This document shows, piece after piece, positions 37,158 to 46,021 of a stretch of DNA of 64,000 nucleotides. The DNA is from Pseudoduganella umbonata. Lineage in GTDB: Bacteria; Pseudomonadota; Gammaproteobacteria; Burkholderiales; Burkholderiaceae_D. Below the pieces are notes generated by a model, which saw nothing but the letters and a program-made list of their open reading frames with translations, was not told the DNA's origin and searched no databases. Made by a program: the position numbers and the translations under genes. The DNA is taken from the NCBI RefSeq assembly GCF_014192225.1, contig NZ_JACHXS010000005.1, positions 186,001 to 250,000 of the forward strand, in the 5' to 3' direction. Numbering within the stretch: position 1 is the stretch's first letter; every line of letters begins with the position of its first letter.

Positions 37158-38792
37158 CTACACTTTCGCGCCGGCGCGCGCGCTTTCGAGGCCGACGCGG
37201 TCGACGGCCGTGACGACCACCGCGCGCGCCGGCACGCCGGCCAGGTCGCGCAGCACCACTTCGTTCTTCGTTGCCGGCATGGCGGTAAAGCGCCATTCGT
37301 CGCCATAGCGGGCCCAGATCGCATAGGTTACAGCGTTCTTCGCGGTACCCAGCGCCACCGCCAGGCCGCTTTCGCTCCGCTTCACGGCCACCGTCGGCGC
37401 CTCGGGCGGACGCTCGCCCAGCCACGGCGAGGCCGGTACCAGCGCGGCGCTCTGGTAGCTCTGCGCCTTCAGCCGGTCGTACAGGCCGCCGCGGTTCTGC
37501 ATCAGCGGCGCGATCGAGAAGTGCACGTGGCCCTGCGCGGCAGGCCGGCTGCGCGTGACGTCGATCTGCTGCACGATCTCGTCCGGCCCGAACGGCTTGG
37601 CGGAACCGTCGGCGGTGCGGCTGGTGAACAGGCCGGGCCACACATGGCGGCCACGCGTGTTCTGCGCCAGCCAGTAGTCGAGCAGCACCGGGTAGGCCTG
37701 CGGCGCCTGCCTGATCGGCCAGTACAGCTGCGGCGCCAGGTAATCGAGCCAGCCCTTCTGCAGCCACAGTTCGGCATCCGCGAACAGCTTGTCGTACTGG
37801 GAGAAGCCGGCGATGCCGCGCGGCCGGCGGTCCGGGCGGCCGATGCCGAACGGGCTGATGCCGAACTTGACCCACGCCTTCTCGCGGCGAATGCCCAGGT
37901 AGATCCGTTCGATCAGCCGGTCGACGTTCTGGCGCCGCCACGACGATCGGTCGAGCGTGCCGCCGCCGCGCACGTAGCGCTGCCACGACGGTTCGTCGGG
38001 GAACGGCAGCTCCGGCTTCTGCCACGATGGCGCATCGAGTGCCGCCGCCTCGCCGCCCGCATTGGCCGGCGCCTCGATCGGGTAGGGATAGAAATAATCG
38101 TCGATGTGCACGCCGTCGATGTCGTAGCGGCGCACCACGTCGAGGATCACGTCCAGCGTGCGCTGCGCGGCCGATTCCTCGCCCGGGTCCATCCACAGCA
38201 GCCTGCCGTAGGTTTTCACGGCCTGCGGATTGGTGTTCGCGAAATGCTCTTTCGCCAGCGGCGTGCGGGCCGCCGCGTGGCGTGCGCGGTAGGGATTGAA
38301 CCAGGCATGCAGTTCCATGCCGCGGGCGTGCGCCTGGGCGATCCAGAACTGCAGCGGATCCCACATCGGCGACGGCTCCTTGCCCGAGCGGCCGGTCATG
38401 AATTCCGACCACGGTTCCAGCTTCGACGGATAGATCGCATCGGCGCTGGGGCGCACCTGCAGCACGATCGCGTTCAGGTTCAGCGCCTTGGCGCGGTCGA
38501 GGATCGCGATCGCTTCCGCCTGCTGCTTGGCCGGCGGCGCATTGCTGCGGCTGGGCCAGTCGATGTTGGCAACGGTGGACACCCAGGCGGCGCGGAACTC
38601 GCGCGGCGCCGGGGGCGGTTCGTCGCCCGTGTAGCGCGGCGGTTCGGGATGCGGCACCGGGCCGGCGGCATCGGGGCCGGGGGCGGGCGCCTCGGGGCGT
38701 GTCGGGGATGTCGAGCATGCGCTCATGATTGCCGCCAGCACGCCGGCACCGCCGGCGGAAAGCAGCAGCCGCTTGTTACGATCGAAAGCCAA
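37158..38792 (-). CDS. Family 10-like glycosyl hydrolase (GHL10) lipoprotein
   Basis: About 544 aa. Lipoprotein-type leader (RLLLSAGGAGVLAAIMSAC), Pro-rich linker, then the GHL10 TIM barrel: FRAAWVSTVANIDWPS, NAIVLQVRPSADAIYPS, ELHAWFNPYRAR, DGVHIDDYFYPYP, YLAPQLYWPIRQ. Predicted to act on peptidoglycan glycan strands in the periplasm. AGGAG lies 5 nt before TTG 38792; a GTG at 38798 is too close to it. Fourth gene of the recycling operon. Confidence 0.88.
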   Translation of the reverse strand: MAFDRNKRLLLSAGGAGVLAAIMSACSTSPTRPEAPAPGPDAAGPVPHPEPPRYTGDEPPPAPREFRAAWVSTVANIDWPSRSNAPPAKQQAEAIAILDRAKALNLNAIVLQVRPSADAIYPSKLEPWSEFMTGRSGKEPSPMWDPLQFWIAQAHARGMELHAWFNPYRARHAAARTPLAKEHFANTNPQAVKTYGRLLWMDPGEESAAQRTLDVILDVVRRYDIDGVHIDDYFYPYPIEAPANAGGEAAALDAPSWQKPELPFPDEPSWQRYVRGGGTLDRSSWRRQNVDRLIERIYLGIRREKAWVKFGISPFGIGRPDRRPRGIAGFSQYDKLFADAELWLQKGWLDYLAPQLYWPIRQAPQAYPVLLDYWLAQNTRGRHVWPGLFTSRTADGSAKPFGPDEIVQQIDVTRSRPAAQGHVHFSIAPLMQNRGGLYDRLKAQSYQSAALVPASPWLGERPPEAPTVAVKRSESGLAVALGTAKNAVTYAIWARYGDEWRFTAMPATKNEVVLRDLAGVPARAVVVTAVDRVGLESARAGAKV

Positions 38793-38855
38793 AGCCACTC
38801 CTGTGAAATAAGCGGCGATATTGTAATCCCAGCCAGCGCCGGGGCCGCGCCCTGA

Positions 38856-40118
38856 TCAGTTTCGCCCGAACTGCGGGTCGATCTTCACCAGCGCCGTCAT
38901 CGCGAACGCGGGGATCGTGGCCAGGCATGCCCAGATGAAGAAGTTCGGGTAGCCCATGATCTCCTGCAGGTAGCCGCTGGCCATCTGCGGCACCATCATG
39001 CCCAGCGCCATGAAGCCGGTGCAGATCGCGTAATGCGCCGTCTTGTGCTCGCCCTCGCACACCATGATCATGTACATCAGGTAGGAAGCGAAGCCGAAGC
39101 CGTAGCCGAACTGCTCGACCGCCATGGCCACCGTGATCAGGCCGATATTGTCTGGCTGGGCATGCGACAGATAGACGAACACGAGGCCGGGCAGGTGCAG
39201 GATGAACGCCATCGGCCACAGGCAGCGCTTCAGGCCGAAGCGCGCGATGGCCAGGCCGCCCAGCAGGCCGCCCACGGTCAGCGCGATGATGCCGACGGTG
39301 CCGTAGACGAAACCGACTTCCGTGTTGTCCAGCCCCAGGCCGCCTTCGGCGACGGGATCGAGCAGGAAAGGCACCGCCATTTTCAGCAGCTGCGATTCGC
39401 CGAGGCGGAACAGCAGCAGGAAGCCGAGGATCGTGAGGATGCCCTCCTTGCGGAAGAATGCCGCGAAGGTCAGGAAGAATTCGGCGAACGGACTGCCCTT
39501 CAGGCGCGCCGGCGCATCCGCGGCGGGGCGCGGCAGCATGAAGAAGTGCCAGGCGCACAGCAGCGCGAACACGCCCCCGAGCAGGCCGAACACGACAGAC
39601 CATGCGGTACGCGGATCGCCGGTGCGGGCGATCAGGATGCCGGCGAGTGCCACCAGCGCGCCCTGCCCGGTGATGTTGGCCAGCCGGTAGAACGTGCTGC
39701 GCACGCCCACATAGGCCGCCTGTTCCTTCTGCTGCAGGGACAGCATGTAGTAACCGTCCGCGGCGATATCGTGCGTGGCCGATGCAAAGGCCATCAGCCA
39801 CAGCACCGCAAGGCTGATCTGGAAGAACCCGGGCAGGTGGGTAGTGAAGGCCACCAGCGCCAGCGCCACGCCGACGACGCCCTGCAGCACCACCGTCCAT
39901 TGGCGCTTGGTGCCGAACATTTCCACGACCGGCGCCCACAGCGGCTTGATCACCCACGGCAGGTACAGCCATGACGTATAGAACGCGATGTCGGTATTGG
40001 AGAAGCCGGTGTTCTTGTACATCACCAGCGACAGGGACATGACGGCGAAATAGGGAATGCCCTGGCCGAAGTAGAGGGTGGGCACCCACCACCAGGGACT
40101 GCGCTGCACTGCTTTCAT
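38856..40118 (-). CDS. MFS transporter, AmpG-like muropeptide permease
   Basis: 420 aa with 12 predicted helices. The start WWWVPTLYFGQGIPYFAVMSLSLVMYKN, HDIAADGYYMLSL and the C-terminal HKTAHYAICTGFMALGMMVPQM match the AmpG/PAT group, which imports anhydro-muropeptides. Sits between murQ and the GHL10 gene on one strand, so it most likely brings amino-sugar products to MurQ and the kinase. Confidence 0.9.
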   Translation of the reverse strand: MKAVQRSPWWWVPTLYFGQGIPYFAVMSLSLVMYKNTGFSNTDIAFYTSWLYLPWVIKPLWAPVVEMFGTKRQWTVVLQGVVGVALALVAFTTHLPGFFQISLAVLWLMAFASATHDIAADGYYMLSLQQKEQAAYVGVRSTFYRLANITGQGALVALAGILIARTGDPRTAWSVVFGLLGGVFALLCAWHFFMLPRPAADAPARLKGSPFAEFFLTFAAFFRKEGILTILGFLLLFRLGESQLLKMAVPFLLDPVAEGGLGLDNTEVGFVYGTVGIIALTVGGLLGGLAIARFGLKRCLWPMAFILHLPGLVFVYLSHAQPDNIGLITVAMAVEQFGYGFGFASYLMYMIMVCEGEHKTAHYAICTGFMALGMMVPQMASGYLQEIMGYPNFFIWACLATIPAFAMTALVKIDPQFGRN

Positions 40119-40166
40119 TACATCCTTAATTGCGAAGACTGATCGATCCGCGGCGCAGGCACTGGA

Positions 40167-41048
40167 TCAGGCATTGAGTGCCCCGCGCACGCTGCCTCCG
40201 GCTTGCGCCAGCAGGCTTTCCGCCTGCGGCACCGGCACCTTCTTCAGCAGTGCGACGATGGCCACCTTGACGTGGAACCCGCACTCTTCCAGCACGGCCC
40301 GCGCGGCGGCTTCACCGGCGCCGGTGGCATGCACCGTCAGGCGCACCGTGCGCGCGAACAGCTTGGCGTTGGTGGGTTTCAAGTCTACCATCAAGTTCCG
40401 GTACACCTTGTGCAGCCGGACCATGATGGCGCTGGAAATCGTGTTCAGCACGATCTTCTGCGACGTGCCGGCCTTCAGGCGCGTGCTGCCGGAAATGACT
40501 TCGGCGCCGGTATCGAGCACGATGCCGACATGGGCCTCGTCGGCCACAGGCGAATGGGTGTTGTTGGCGATGCCGACCGTCAGTGCGCCGGCCTCGCGCG
40601 CGGCGTGCAGGGCGCCCAGCACATACGGCGTGCCGCCCGAAGCGGCCAGCAGCAGCACCACGTCGTTCGCGGTGGGCGCCGCCGCCAGCAAGTCGCGCGC
40701 GCCCTGTTCGCGGTCATCCTCGGCTCCTTCGATGGCAACGAACATGGCGGCCTCGCCACCCGCCAGCAGCGCCACGGCGCGCTCGCGCGGCCACGAGAAA
40801 GTGGGATACAGCTCCACGCTGTCGAGCACACCGAGCCGGCCGGACGTTCCGGCGCCCACGTAGACCAGGCGCCCGCCCGACGCGATGCGGGGCACCGCGG
40901 CCTCGATCGCAGCGGCGATTTGCGGCGCGGCCGCGCGCACCGACCGCACGGCATTGAACTGGTCGTCGACGAACGCCGCCACCAGCTCGGGAAGCGGATA
41001 CTGGTCCAGCTGCGGGTGTTCGCTGCTCGGGGTCTCGGTCTTCAGCAT
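40167..41048 (-). CDS. murQ: N-acetylmuramic acid 6-phosphate etherase
   Basis: 293 aa SIS-domain lyase that splits MurNAc-6-phosphate into GlcNAc-6-phosphate and lactate. Signature VYVGAGTSGRLGVLDSVELYPTFS at residues 60-83, catalytic Glu region EGAEDD, and NNTHSPVADEAHVGIVLDTGAEVISGSTRLKAGT in the middle. Starts 22 bp after gntR. Confidence 0.95.
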   Translation of the reverse strand: MLKTETPSSEHPQLDQYPLPELVAAFVDDQFNAVRSVRAAAPQIAAAIEAAVPRIASGGRLVYVGAGTSGRLGVLDSVELYPTFSWPRERAVALLAGGEAAMFVAIEGAEDDREQGARDLLAAAPTANDVVLLLAASGGTPYVLGALHAAREAGALTVGIANNTHSPVADEAHVGIVLDTGAEVISGSTRLKAGTSQKIVLNTISSAIMVRLHKVYRNLMVDLKPTNAKLFARTVRLTVHATGAGEAAARAVLEECGFHVKVAIVALLKKVPVPQAESLLAQAGGSVRGALNA

Positions 41049-41070
41049 CCGGCCAGTTTAATACCAAAGT

Positions 41071-41841
41071 TCAGCCGCGCCGCATCTCGGCCACGAAATC
41101 GTAGTGGTCGCTGCGGCAATAGGAATGGGTCAGCTCGACCGCCTCGCCATTCGCGAGGTAGGCGATGCGGGTGATGAACAGCACGGCGTGGCCTTCGGGC
41201 ACGTCGAGCTGCCTTGCCAGGTCGGCCGGGGCGTTCATCGCACGGATGTGCTGCAGCGCGCGCACCGGCGGCTTGCCGATGCTCTCGAGGTACTGGTACA
41301 GCGAATCGCCGACGGCGGCCGGATCGGGCACCACGGTGGCGGGCAGCACGCTGACCTCGTAGGCCATCGCCACGTCGTCGGCGAGGCGCAGCCGTTCCAG
41401 CCGCGCCACGCGCGTGTTCGGCGACAGCGCAAGGCTCATCTGCTCATCCGCGCCGGCGATGACGATCTCCCGCCGCAGCCAGCGCGAGCCGGGCCGGTAG
41501 CCGCGCTGCTGCAACTGCTCGGAAAAGCTGGACAGGTTCGACAGCGGCTGCTCGATGCGCGGCGCGATGTAGTTGCCGGACCCCCGCTTGCGCACGACGA
41601 GGCCCTGCTCCACCAGCTGGTCGATGGCCTTGCGCGCCGTGACGCGCGAGATGTTCAGCTGCTCGGACAGCGTGCGCTCGGACGGCAGCGCCTGGTCCAC
41701 CTGGTAGCGGCCCGCGCGCACGTCGTCCGTCAGCTTGCGCGCGATCTGCATGTACAGGGGGGACGTATCCAGTTTCGACCCTTCGGGCTTCGAACCATCG
41801 CGCTGCTGGACGGCGGTTTCCTGGGCTTGCTGCAAAATCAT
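41071..41841 (-). CDS. GntR/HutC-family regulator of amino-sugar recycling
   Basis: 256 aa. GntR winged HTH at 28-95 (LPSERTLSEQLNISRVTARKAIDQLVEQGLVVRKRGSG), then a UTRA effector domain (RVARLERLRLADDVAMAYEVSVLP, LFITRIAYLANGEAVELTHSY). NagR/HutC-type repressors of this shape answer to amino-sugar phosphates. AGGAG before ATG 41841. It heads the minus operon. TATACCTTCTAGTGTA just upstream (41853-41870) is a possible operator. Confidence 0.9.
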   Translation of the reverse strand: MILQQAQETAVQQRDGSKPEGSKLDTSPLYMQIARKLTDDVRAGRYQVDQALPSERTLSEQLNISRVTARKAIDQLVEQGLVVRKRGSGNYIAPRIEQPLSNLSSFSEQLQQRGYRPGSRWLRREIVIAGADEQMSLALSPNTRVARLERLRLADDVAMAYEVSVLPATVVPDPAAVGDSLYQYLESIGKPPVRALQHIRAMNAPADLARQLDVPEGHAVLFITRIAYLANGEAVELTHSYCRSDHYDFVAEMRRG

Positions 41842-41972
41842 GACAATTCTCCTATACCTTCTAGTGTAACGGCGAAGGACAATGCCCGCTTCTTTCATCC
41901 CTGCAGGAAACATCGCCGGGCATCTCCTCCTTCCGCGACGGCAGCCCGTGGCGCCCTGACAAGAGGTTACAA

Positions 41973-42455
41973 ATGAAGCTGTTCCACACCATTTCCGCCG
42001 TGTTTCTCGCTGCCGGTATCGCCTGCTCCGGCGCGGCCGGCGCGGCAAAGCTCGATCCCGACCATTACCTGCTGTCCGCGGACGTCATGAACAAGATGAA
42101 GGCGATCGAGGTCGAGTTCGAGAAAAACGGCCATAAGTCGTCGACCAGCGACGACGAAGATGACGACGGTGCCGGCAAGCGCGATGGAAAAAACAAGAAC
42201 GGCAACCCGACGCCCGAGGAACTGGTGCGCGAGATCGAGCAGGACAAGGTGGCGATGGCGGCGTTGAAGCGCCATGGCCTGACGAGCCGGGACTACGCGC
42301 TGACTTCGTTCGCGATGCTGCACGCCGGCTTCTACGTGATGTTCGAGGAGTCGATGGACAAGAAAGGCGCCGCCGACATGCTGGCCAAGTTCACCCGGGA
42401 ACAGCGCGCCAACGTGGCCTTCGTGCGGGCGATGAATCCCGGGAAGAAGAAGTAA
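41973..42455 (+). CDS. Exported hypothetical protein with acidic linker
   Basis: 160 aa, signal peptide at 1-24 (CSGAAGAAK). A Ser/Asp-rich then Lys-rich linker (SSTSDDEDDDGAGKRDGKNK, residues 50-70) divides two helical parts. The C-terminal part has MLHAGFYVMFEES. Family not recognised. AGAGG precedes the ATG; divergent from gntR. Confidence 0.75.
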   Translation: MKLFHTISAVFLAAGIACSGAAGAAKLDPDHYLLSADVMNKMKAIEVEFEKNGHKSSTSDDEDDDGAGKRDGKNKNGNPTPEELVREIEQDKVAMAALKRHGLTSRDYALTSFAMLHAGFYVMFEESMDKKGAADMLAKFTREQRANVAFVRAMNPGKKK

Positions 42456-42569
42456 TCGGCAAGGGGTGCGTGACGGGCAAGGTTTCATTGGATCGCAACG
42501 GGGTGGGCAACGGAGCGCGGCGCATCGTATCCTGCCTGGACTTCCCTCACCCGCACGGATAACGGCAGC

Positions 42570-43826
42570 ATGCAGCAGAATGAACACCAGGTGGTCGTCA
42601 TCGGCGGCGGTGTCGTCGGCCTCGCTTCGGCCTGGTGGCTGCTGGACGCGGGCTTTCGCGTCGTGCTGCTCGAACGGGCGCCCGCTGTCGGCAACGGCGC
42701 CAGCTATCGCAACGGCGGACAGCTGAGCTATCGCTACGTGGCGCCACTGGCCGATGCGGGCGTGCCATGGAAGGCGCTGCAGTGGCTGTTCCAGGAAGCG
42801 GGCCCGCTGCGTTTCAGGCCGGAAGCGGACCTGCGCCAGTGGCGCTGGCTCGGCCGGTTCCTGGCCAACTGCAACGCGGCCAGCAACCGGCGCACCACCG
42901 CCAAGCTGCTGGAACTGGGAGAGCACAGCCGGCGCATGATGGCCCAGCTGGAAGCGGCGGTACCGCTGGCGGAATTCGGCTGGCGCGACGCGGGCAAACT
43001 GGTCGTGTACCGCTCGCGGGCATCGTTCGATGCCGCCATCGCCCGGCCCGATCCCGAAAACCGCCGCCGCGTGCTGACCGGCGCGGAAACCGCTGTGCTG
43101 GAGCTGGCGCTGGCCGAGCTGGCACCGCGCCTTGCCGGCGGCATCTTCAATGCCGGCGAGGCGGTGGCGGACTGCCATCGCTTCTGCCTGGCGCTGGAAC
43201 GGCGGCTGCGGGCGCATCCCCGCTTCGATGGCGTCATCCACGCCAACGCGACTTGCCTGTTCACGGAAAACGGCAAGGTGTCGGCGGTGCAGACGGAGAC
43301 CGGCTGGGTGACGGGCGAGCATTTCGTGCTGGCGGCCGGCATCGGCAGCCGCGGCCTGGCCGCCACCGCGGGCATCGACCTGCCGCTGTATCCATTGAAG
43401 GGCTACAGCCTGACCGCGCCGGTCGGCGCCCAGCACACGGCGCCGGAGGTCAGCGTGACCGATTTCGACCGCAAGACGCTGTATGCCCGCATCGGCAACC
43501 AGCTGCGCGTGGCGGCAATGGTCGACATGGTCGGCGAAGACACGTCGCTGGATCCGCGCCGCATTGCCGGCCTGGCGCGCCTGGTACGCGAAACGATGCC
43601 GGCCGCCGCCGACTACTCCCGCCTCGAACCATGGGCCGGCCTGCGCCCCGCCACCCCGAACAGCGCGCCCCTCCTCGGCCCCACCCGGCACGGTAACCTG
43701 TGGCTGAACGTGGGCCACGGCCCGCTCGGCTTCACCTTCGCCTGTGGCACCGCCGCCCTGCTCGCCGACCTGATGACCGGCCGCCCCACCCCGTTCGCCC
43801 TCGACTTCCTCGCCTGGCCCCGGTAA
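42570..43826 (+). CDS. FAD-dependent D-amino acid dehydrogenase-like (DadA family)
   Basis: 418 aa DAO-family flavoenzyme. FAD loop VVVIGGGVVGLASAWWL (8-24), SYRNGGQLSYRYVAPLAD typical of DadA, and C-terminal PWAGLRPATPNSAPLLG with GHGPLGFTFACGTA. It should oxidise D-amino acids (perhaps D-Ala from murein turnover nearby) and pass electrons to the respiratory chain. Substrate not proven. Confidence 0.88.
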   Translation: MQQNEHQVVVIGGGVVGLASAWWLLDAGFRVVLLERAPAVGNGASYRNGGQLSYRYVAPLADAGVPWKALQWLFQEAGPLRFRPEADLRQWRWLGRFLANCNAASNRRTTAKLLELGEHSRRMMAQLEAAVPLAEFGWRDAGKLVVYRSRASFDAAIARPDPENRRRVLTGAETAVLELALAELAPRLAGGIFNAGEAVADCHRFCLALERRLRAHPRFDGVIHANATCLFTENGKVSAVQTETGWVTGEHFVLAAGIGSRGLAATAGIDLPLYPLKGYSLTAPVGAQHTAPEVSVTDFDRKTLYARIGNQLRVAAMVDMVGEDTSLDPRRIAGLARLVRETMPAAADYSRLEPWAGLRPATPNSAPLLGPTRHGNLWLNVGHGPLGFTFACGTAALLADLMTGRPTPFALDFLAWPR

Positions 43827-43836
43827 ATATTTCCTG

Positions 43837-43859
43837 AAACCGGGGTCAGACCCCGGTTT
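43837..43859. terminator. Palindromic repeat/terminator after dadA-like gene
   Basis: AAACCGGGGT / ACCCCGGTTT, perfect 10-bp stem with a 3-nt CAG loop, then TTTT-rich sequence. Acts plausibly as a terminator; also belongs to the short GGGGTCAGACCCC repeat class. Confidence 0.75.
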
Positions 43860-43935
43860 TGGGCAACTTTTTGGGGTGCGAGCGGTGGCGGGGCGATATG
43901 GCGGATAATGTCGCCTTTTCATTGTCCGACCTGCC

Positions 43936-44394
43936 ATGTCCAAGACGAAGACCCCGGCCGGGTGCCCTTGCGGCGGCGGGCCGTCGCTGGCGGCCTGCTG
44001 CGGCCCGTACATCGAGGGCAGCGCGCTGCCGGCCACGGCCGAGCTGCTGATGCGCTCCCGCTACACGGCCTACACGCTGAAGAACGAGCCCTACCTGCTG
44101 GTCACCTGGCATCCCAGCACCCGCCCGACCGAGCGGATCGTCGATCCGGACGAGCCGTTGCAATGGCTGGGACTTGAGGTAAAATCGACTTTACGTTTAC
44201 GTCAACGTAAAGCAGATTTCGCGGGCCAGGATCATCCGGACCAGGACTACGTGGAATTCGTGGCCCGCTTCCGCCAGGGCGGCAAGGGCCAGCGGCTGCA
44301 CGAGATCAGCCGCTTCCTGCGCGAGCCCGACCCGAGCCTCGGCGGCACGCCGCGCTGGTTCTACGTCGACGGAGATTTTCCGACCAAAGAATAA
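43936..44394 (+). CDS. YchJ-family protein with SEC-C zinc motif
   Basis: 152 aa. N-terminal SEC-C type Cys cluster (CPCGGG, then CCGPYIEG), NTF2-like middle (AELLMRSRYTAYTLKNEPYLLVTWHP, VEFVARFRQGGKGQRLHEISRF). Function unknown; the family is small and metal-binding. Its codons about 85-93 double as the LiuR palindrome that should control liuB. Confidence 0.88.
   Translation: MSKTKTPAGCPCGGGPSLAACCGPYIEGSALPATAELLMRSRYTAYTLKNEPYLLVTWHPSTRPTERIVDPDEPLQWLGLEVKSTLRLRQRKADFAGQDHPDQDYVEFVARFRQGGKGQRLHEISRFLREPDPSLGGTPRWFYVDGDFPTKE
44189..44212. promoter_or_regulatory. LiuR palindrome inside ychJ, upstream of liuB
   Basis: 24-bp near-perfect palindrome: CTTTACGTT and AACGTAAAG arms around a TACGTC core, only the central pair off. 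ACG recurs every 6 bp, as in the box at 1038-1059. It is 195 bp before the liuB ATG and lies wholly in ychJ coding sequence. Confidence 0.78.
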
Positions 44395-44406
44395 AGGGGA
44401 CACCGC

Positions 44407-46011
44407 ATGCCGCACATCGACAGCAAACTCAATCCGCGCAGCGAAGACTTCCGCGCCAACGCCGCCGCCATGGGGGCGCTGGTGGACGACCTGCGCGCCC
44501 GCGTCGCCAAGGTGGCCGAAGGCGGCGGCGCGGCGGCCAGCGCGAAGCACACCGCGCGCGGCAAGCTGCTGCCGCGCGAGCGCGTGCGCCTGCTGCTCGA
44601 TCCCGGCACCCCGTTCCTCGAATTCTCGCAGCTTGCTGCATTTGATATGTACGACGATGCGGCGCCGTCGGCCGGCATCATCACCGGCATCGGCCGCGTG
44701 TCCGGCCAGGAATGCGTCATCGTCTGCAACGACGCCACGGTGAAAGGCGGCACGTATTACCCGATGACGGTGAAAAAACACCTGCGCGCGCAGGAAATCG
44801 CCGACCAGAACCGGCTGCCGTGCATCTACCTGGTCGATTCCGGCGGTGCCAACCTGCCGAACCAGGACGAAGTCTTCCCCGACCGCGACCACTTCGGCCG
44901 CATCTTCTACAACCAGGCCAACCTGTCCGCGCAGGGCATCCCGCAGATCGCCGTGGTGATGGGCTCCTGCACCGCCGGCGGCGCCTACGTGCCGGCGATG
45001 AGCGACGAATCGATCATCGTCAAGGAACAGGGCACGATCTTCCTGGGCGGCCCGCCGCTGGTGAAGGCGGCCACCGGCGAAGTGGTCAGCAGCGAAGACC
45101 TGGGCGGCGGCGACGTGCACACGCGCCTCTCCGGCGTGGCCGATCACCTGGCACAGAACGACACCCATGCGCTGGCGCTGGCCCGCAACATCGTCTCGCA
45201 CCTGAACCGGCAGAAACCGCCAACTGCCATGCGCGAGGTCGTCGAACCCAAATACGCGCCCGAAGAACTGTACGGCGTGATCCCCGTGGATACCCGCAAG
45301 CCGTTCGACATCCGCGAAGTCATCGCGCGCATCGTCGACGGCAGCGAGTTCGACGAATTCAAGGCCCGCTACGGCACCACGCTGGTGTGCGGCTTCGCCC
45401 ACATCCACGGCATGCAGGTGGGGATCATCGCCAACAACGGCATCCTGTTCTCGGAATCGGCGCTGAAGGGTACCCACTTCATCGAGCTGTGCTGCCAGAG
45501 GAAGATCCCGCTGGTGTTCCTGCAGAACATCACCGGCTTCATGGTCGGCCGCAAGTACGAGAACGAAGGCATCGCCCGCAACGGCGCCAAGATGGTGACG
45601 GCGGTAGCCACCGCCGCCGTGCCGAAATTCACCGTGATCATCGGCGGCAGTTTCGGCGCCGGCAACTACGGCATGTGCGGCCGCGCCTACTCGCCGCGCT
45701 TCCTGTGGATGTGGCCGAACGCCCGGATCTCGGTGATGGGCGGCGAGCAGGCCGCGTCGGTGCTGGCCACCGTGAAGCGCGACGGCATCGAGGCCAAGGG
45801 CGGACAATGGTCGCAGGACGAGGAAGCCGCGTTCAAGCAGCCGATCAAGGAACAGTATGAACACCAGGGCCACCCGTACTATGCCAGCGCGCGGCTGTGG
45901 GACGACGGTATCATCGACCCGGCCGACACCCGCATGGTGCTGGGCCTGGGCCTGTCGGCGGCGCTGAACGCCCCGATTCCCGACACGAAGTTCGGTGTCT
46001 TCCGCATGTAA
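44407..46011 (+). CDS. liuB: 3-methylcrotonyl-CoA carboxylase, carboxyltransferase subunit
   Basis: 534 aa. Carboxyltransferase of the biotin enzyme that turns 3-methylcrotonyl-CoA into 3-methylglutaconyl-CoA. Two crotonase-like halves: VIVCNDATVKGGTYYPMTVKKHLRAQ and GSCTAGGAYVPAM in the first; NITGFMVGRKYENEGIARNGAKM and GGSFGAGNYGMCGRAYSPRFLW in the second. AAGGGG precedes the ATG. First gene of the second liu locus. Confidence 0.96.
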   Translation: MPHIDSKLNPRSEDFRANAAAMGALVDDLRARVAKVAEGGGAAASAKHTARGKLLPRERVRLLLDPGTPFLEFSQLAAFDMYDDAAPSAGIITGIGRVSGQECVIVCNDATVKGGTYYPMTVKKHLRAQEIADQNRLPCIYLVDSGGANLPNQDEVFPDRDHFGRIFYNQANLSAQGIPQIAVVMGSCTAGGAYVPAMSDESIIVKEQGTIFLGGPPLVKAATGEVVSSEDLGGGDVHTRLSGVADHLAQNDTHALALARNIVSHLNRQKPPTAMREVVEPKYAPEELYGVIPVDTRKPFDIREVIARIVDGSEFDEFKARYGTTLVCGFAHIHGMQVGIIANNGILFSESALKGTHFIELCCQRKIPLVFLQNITGFMVGRKYENEGIARNGAKMVTAVATAAVPKFTVIIGGSFGAGNYGMCGRAYSPRFLWMWPNARISVMGGEQAASVLATVKRDGIEAKGGQWSQDEEAAFKQPIKEQYEHQGHPYYASARLWDDGIIDPADTRMVLGLGLSAALNAPIPDTKFGVFRM

Positions 46012-46021
46012 GGAACCAAGC

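Noticed and set aside
35045..38855. Long plus-strand frames over the recycling operon
   Set aside because: Shadows of ddpX, amiD, kinase and GHL10; no recognisable domains and no ribosome sites.
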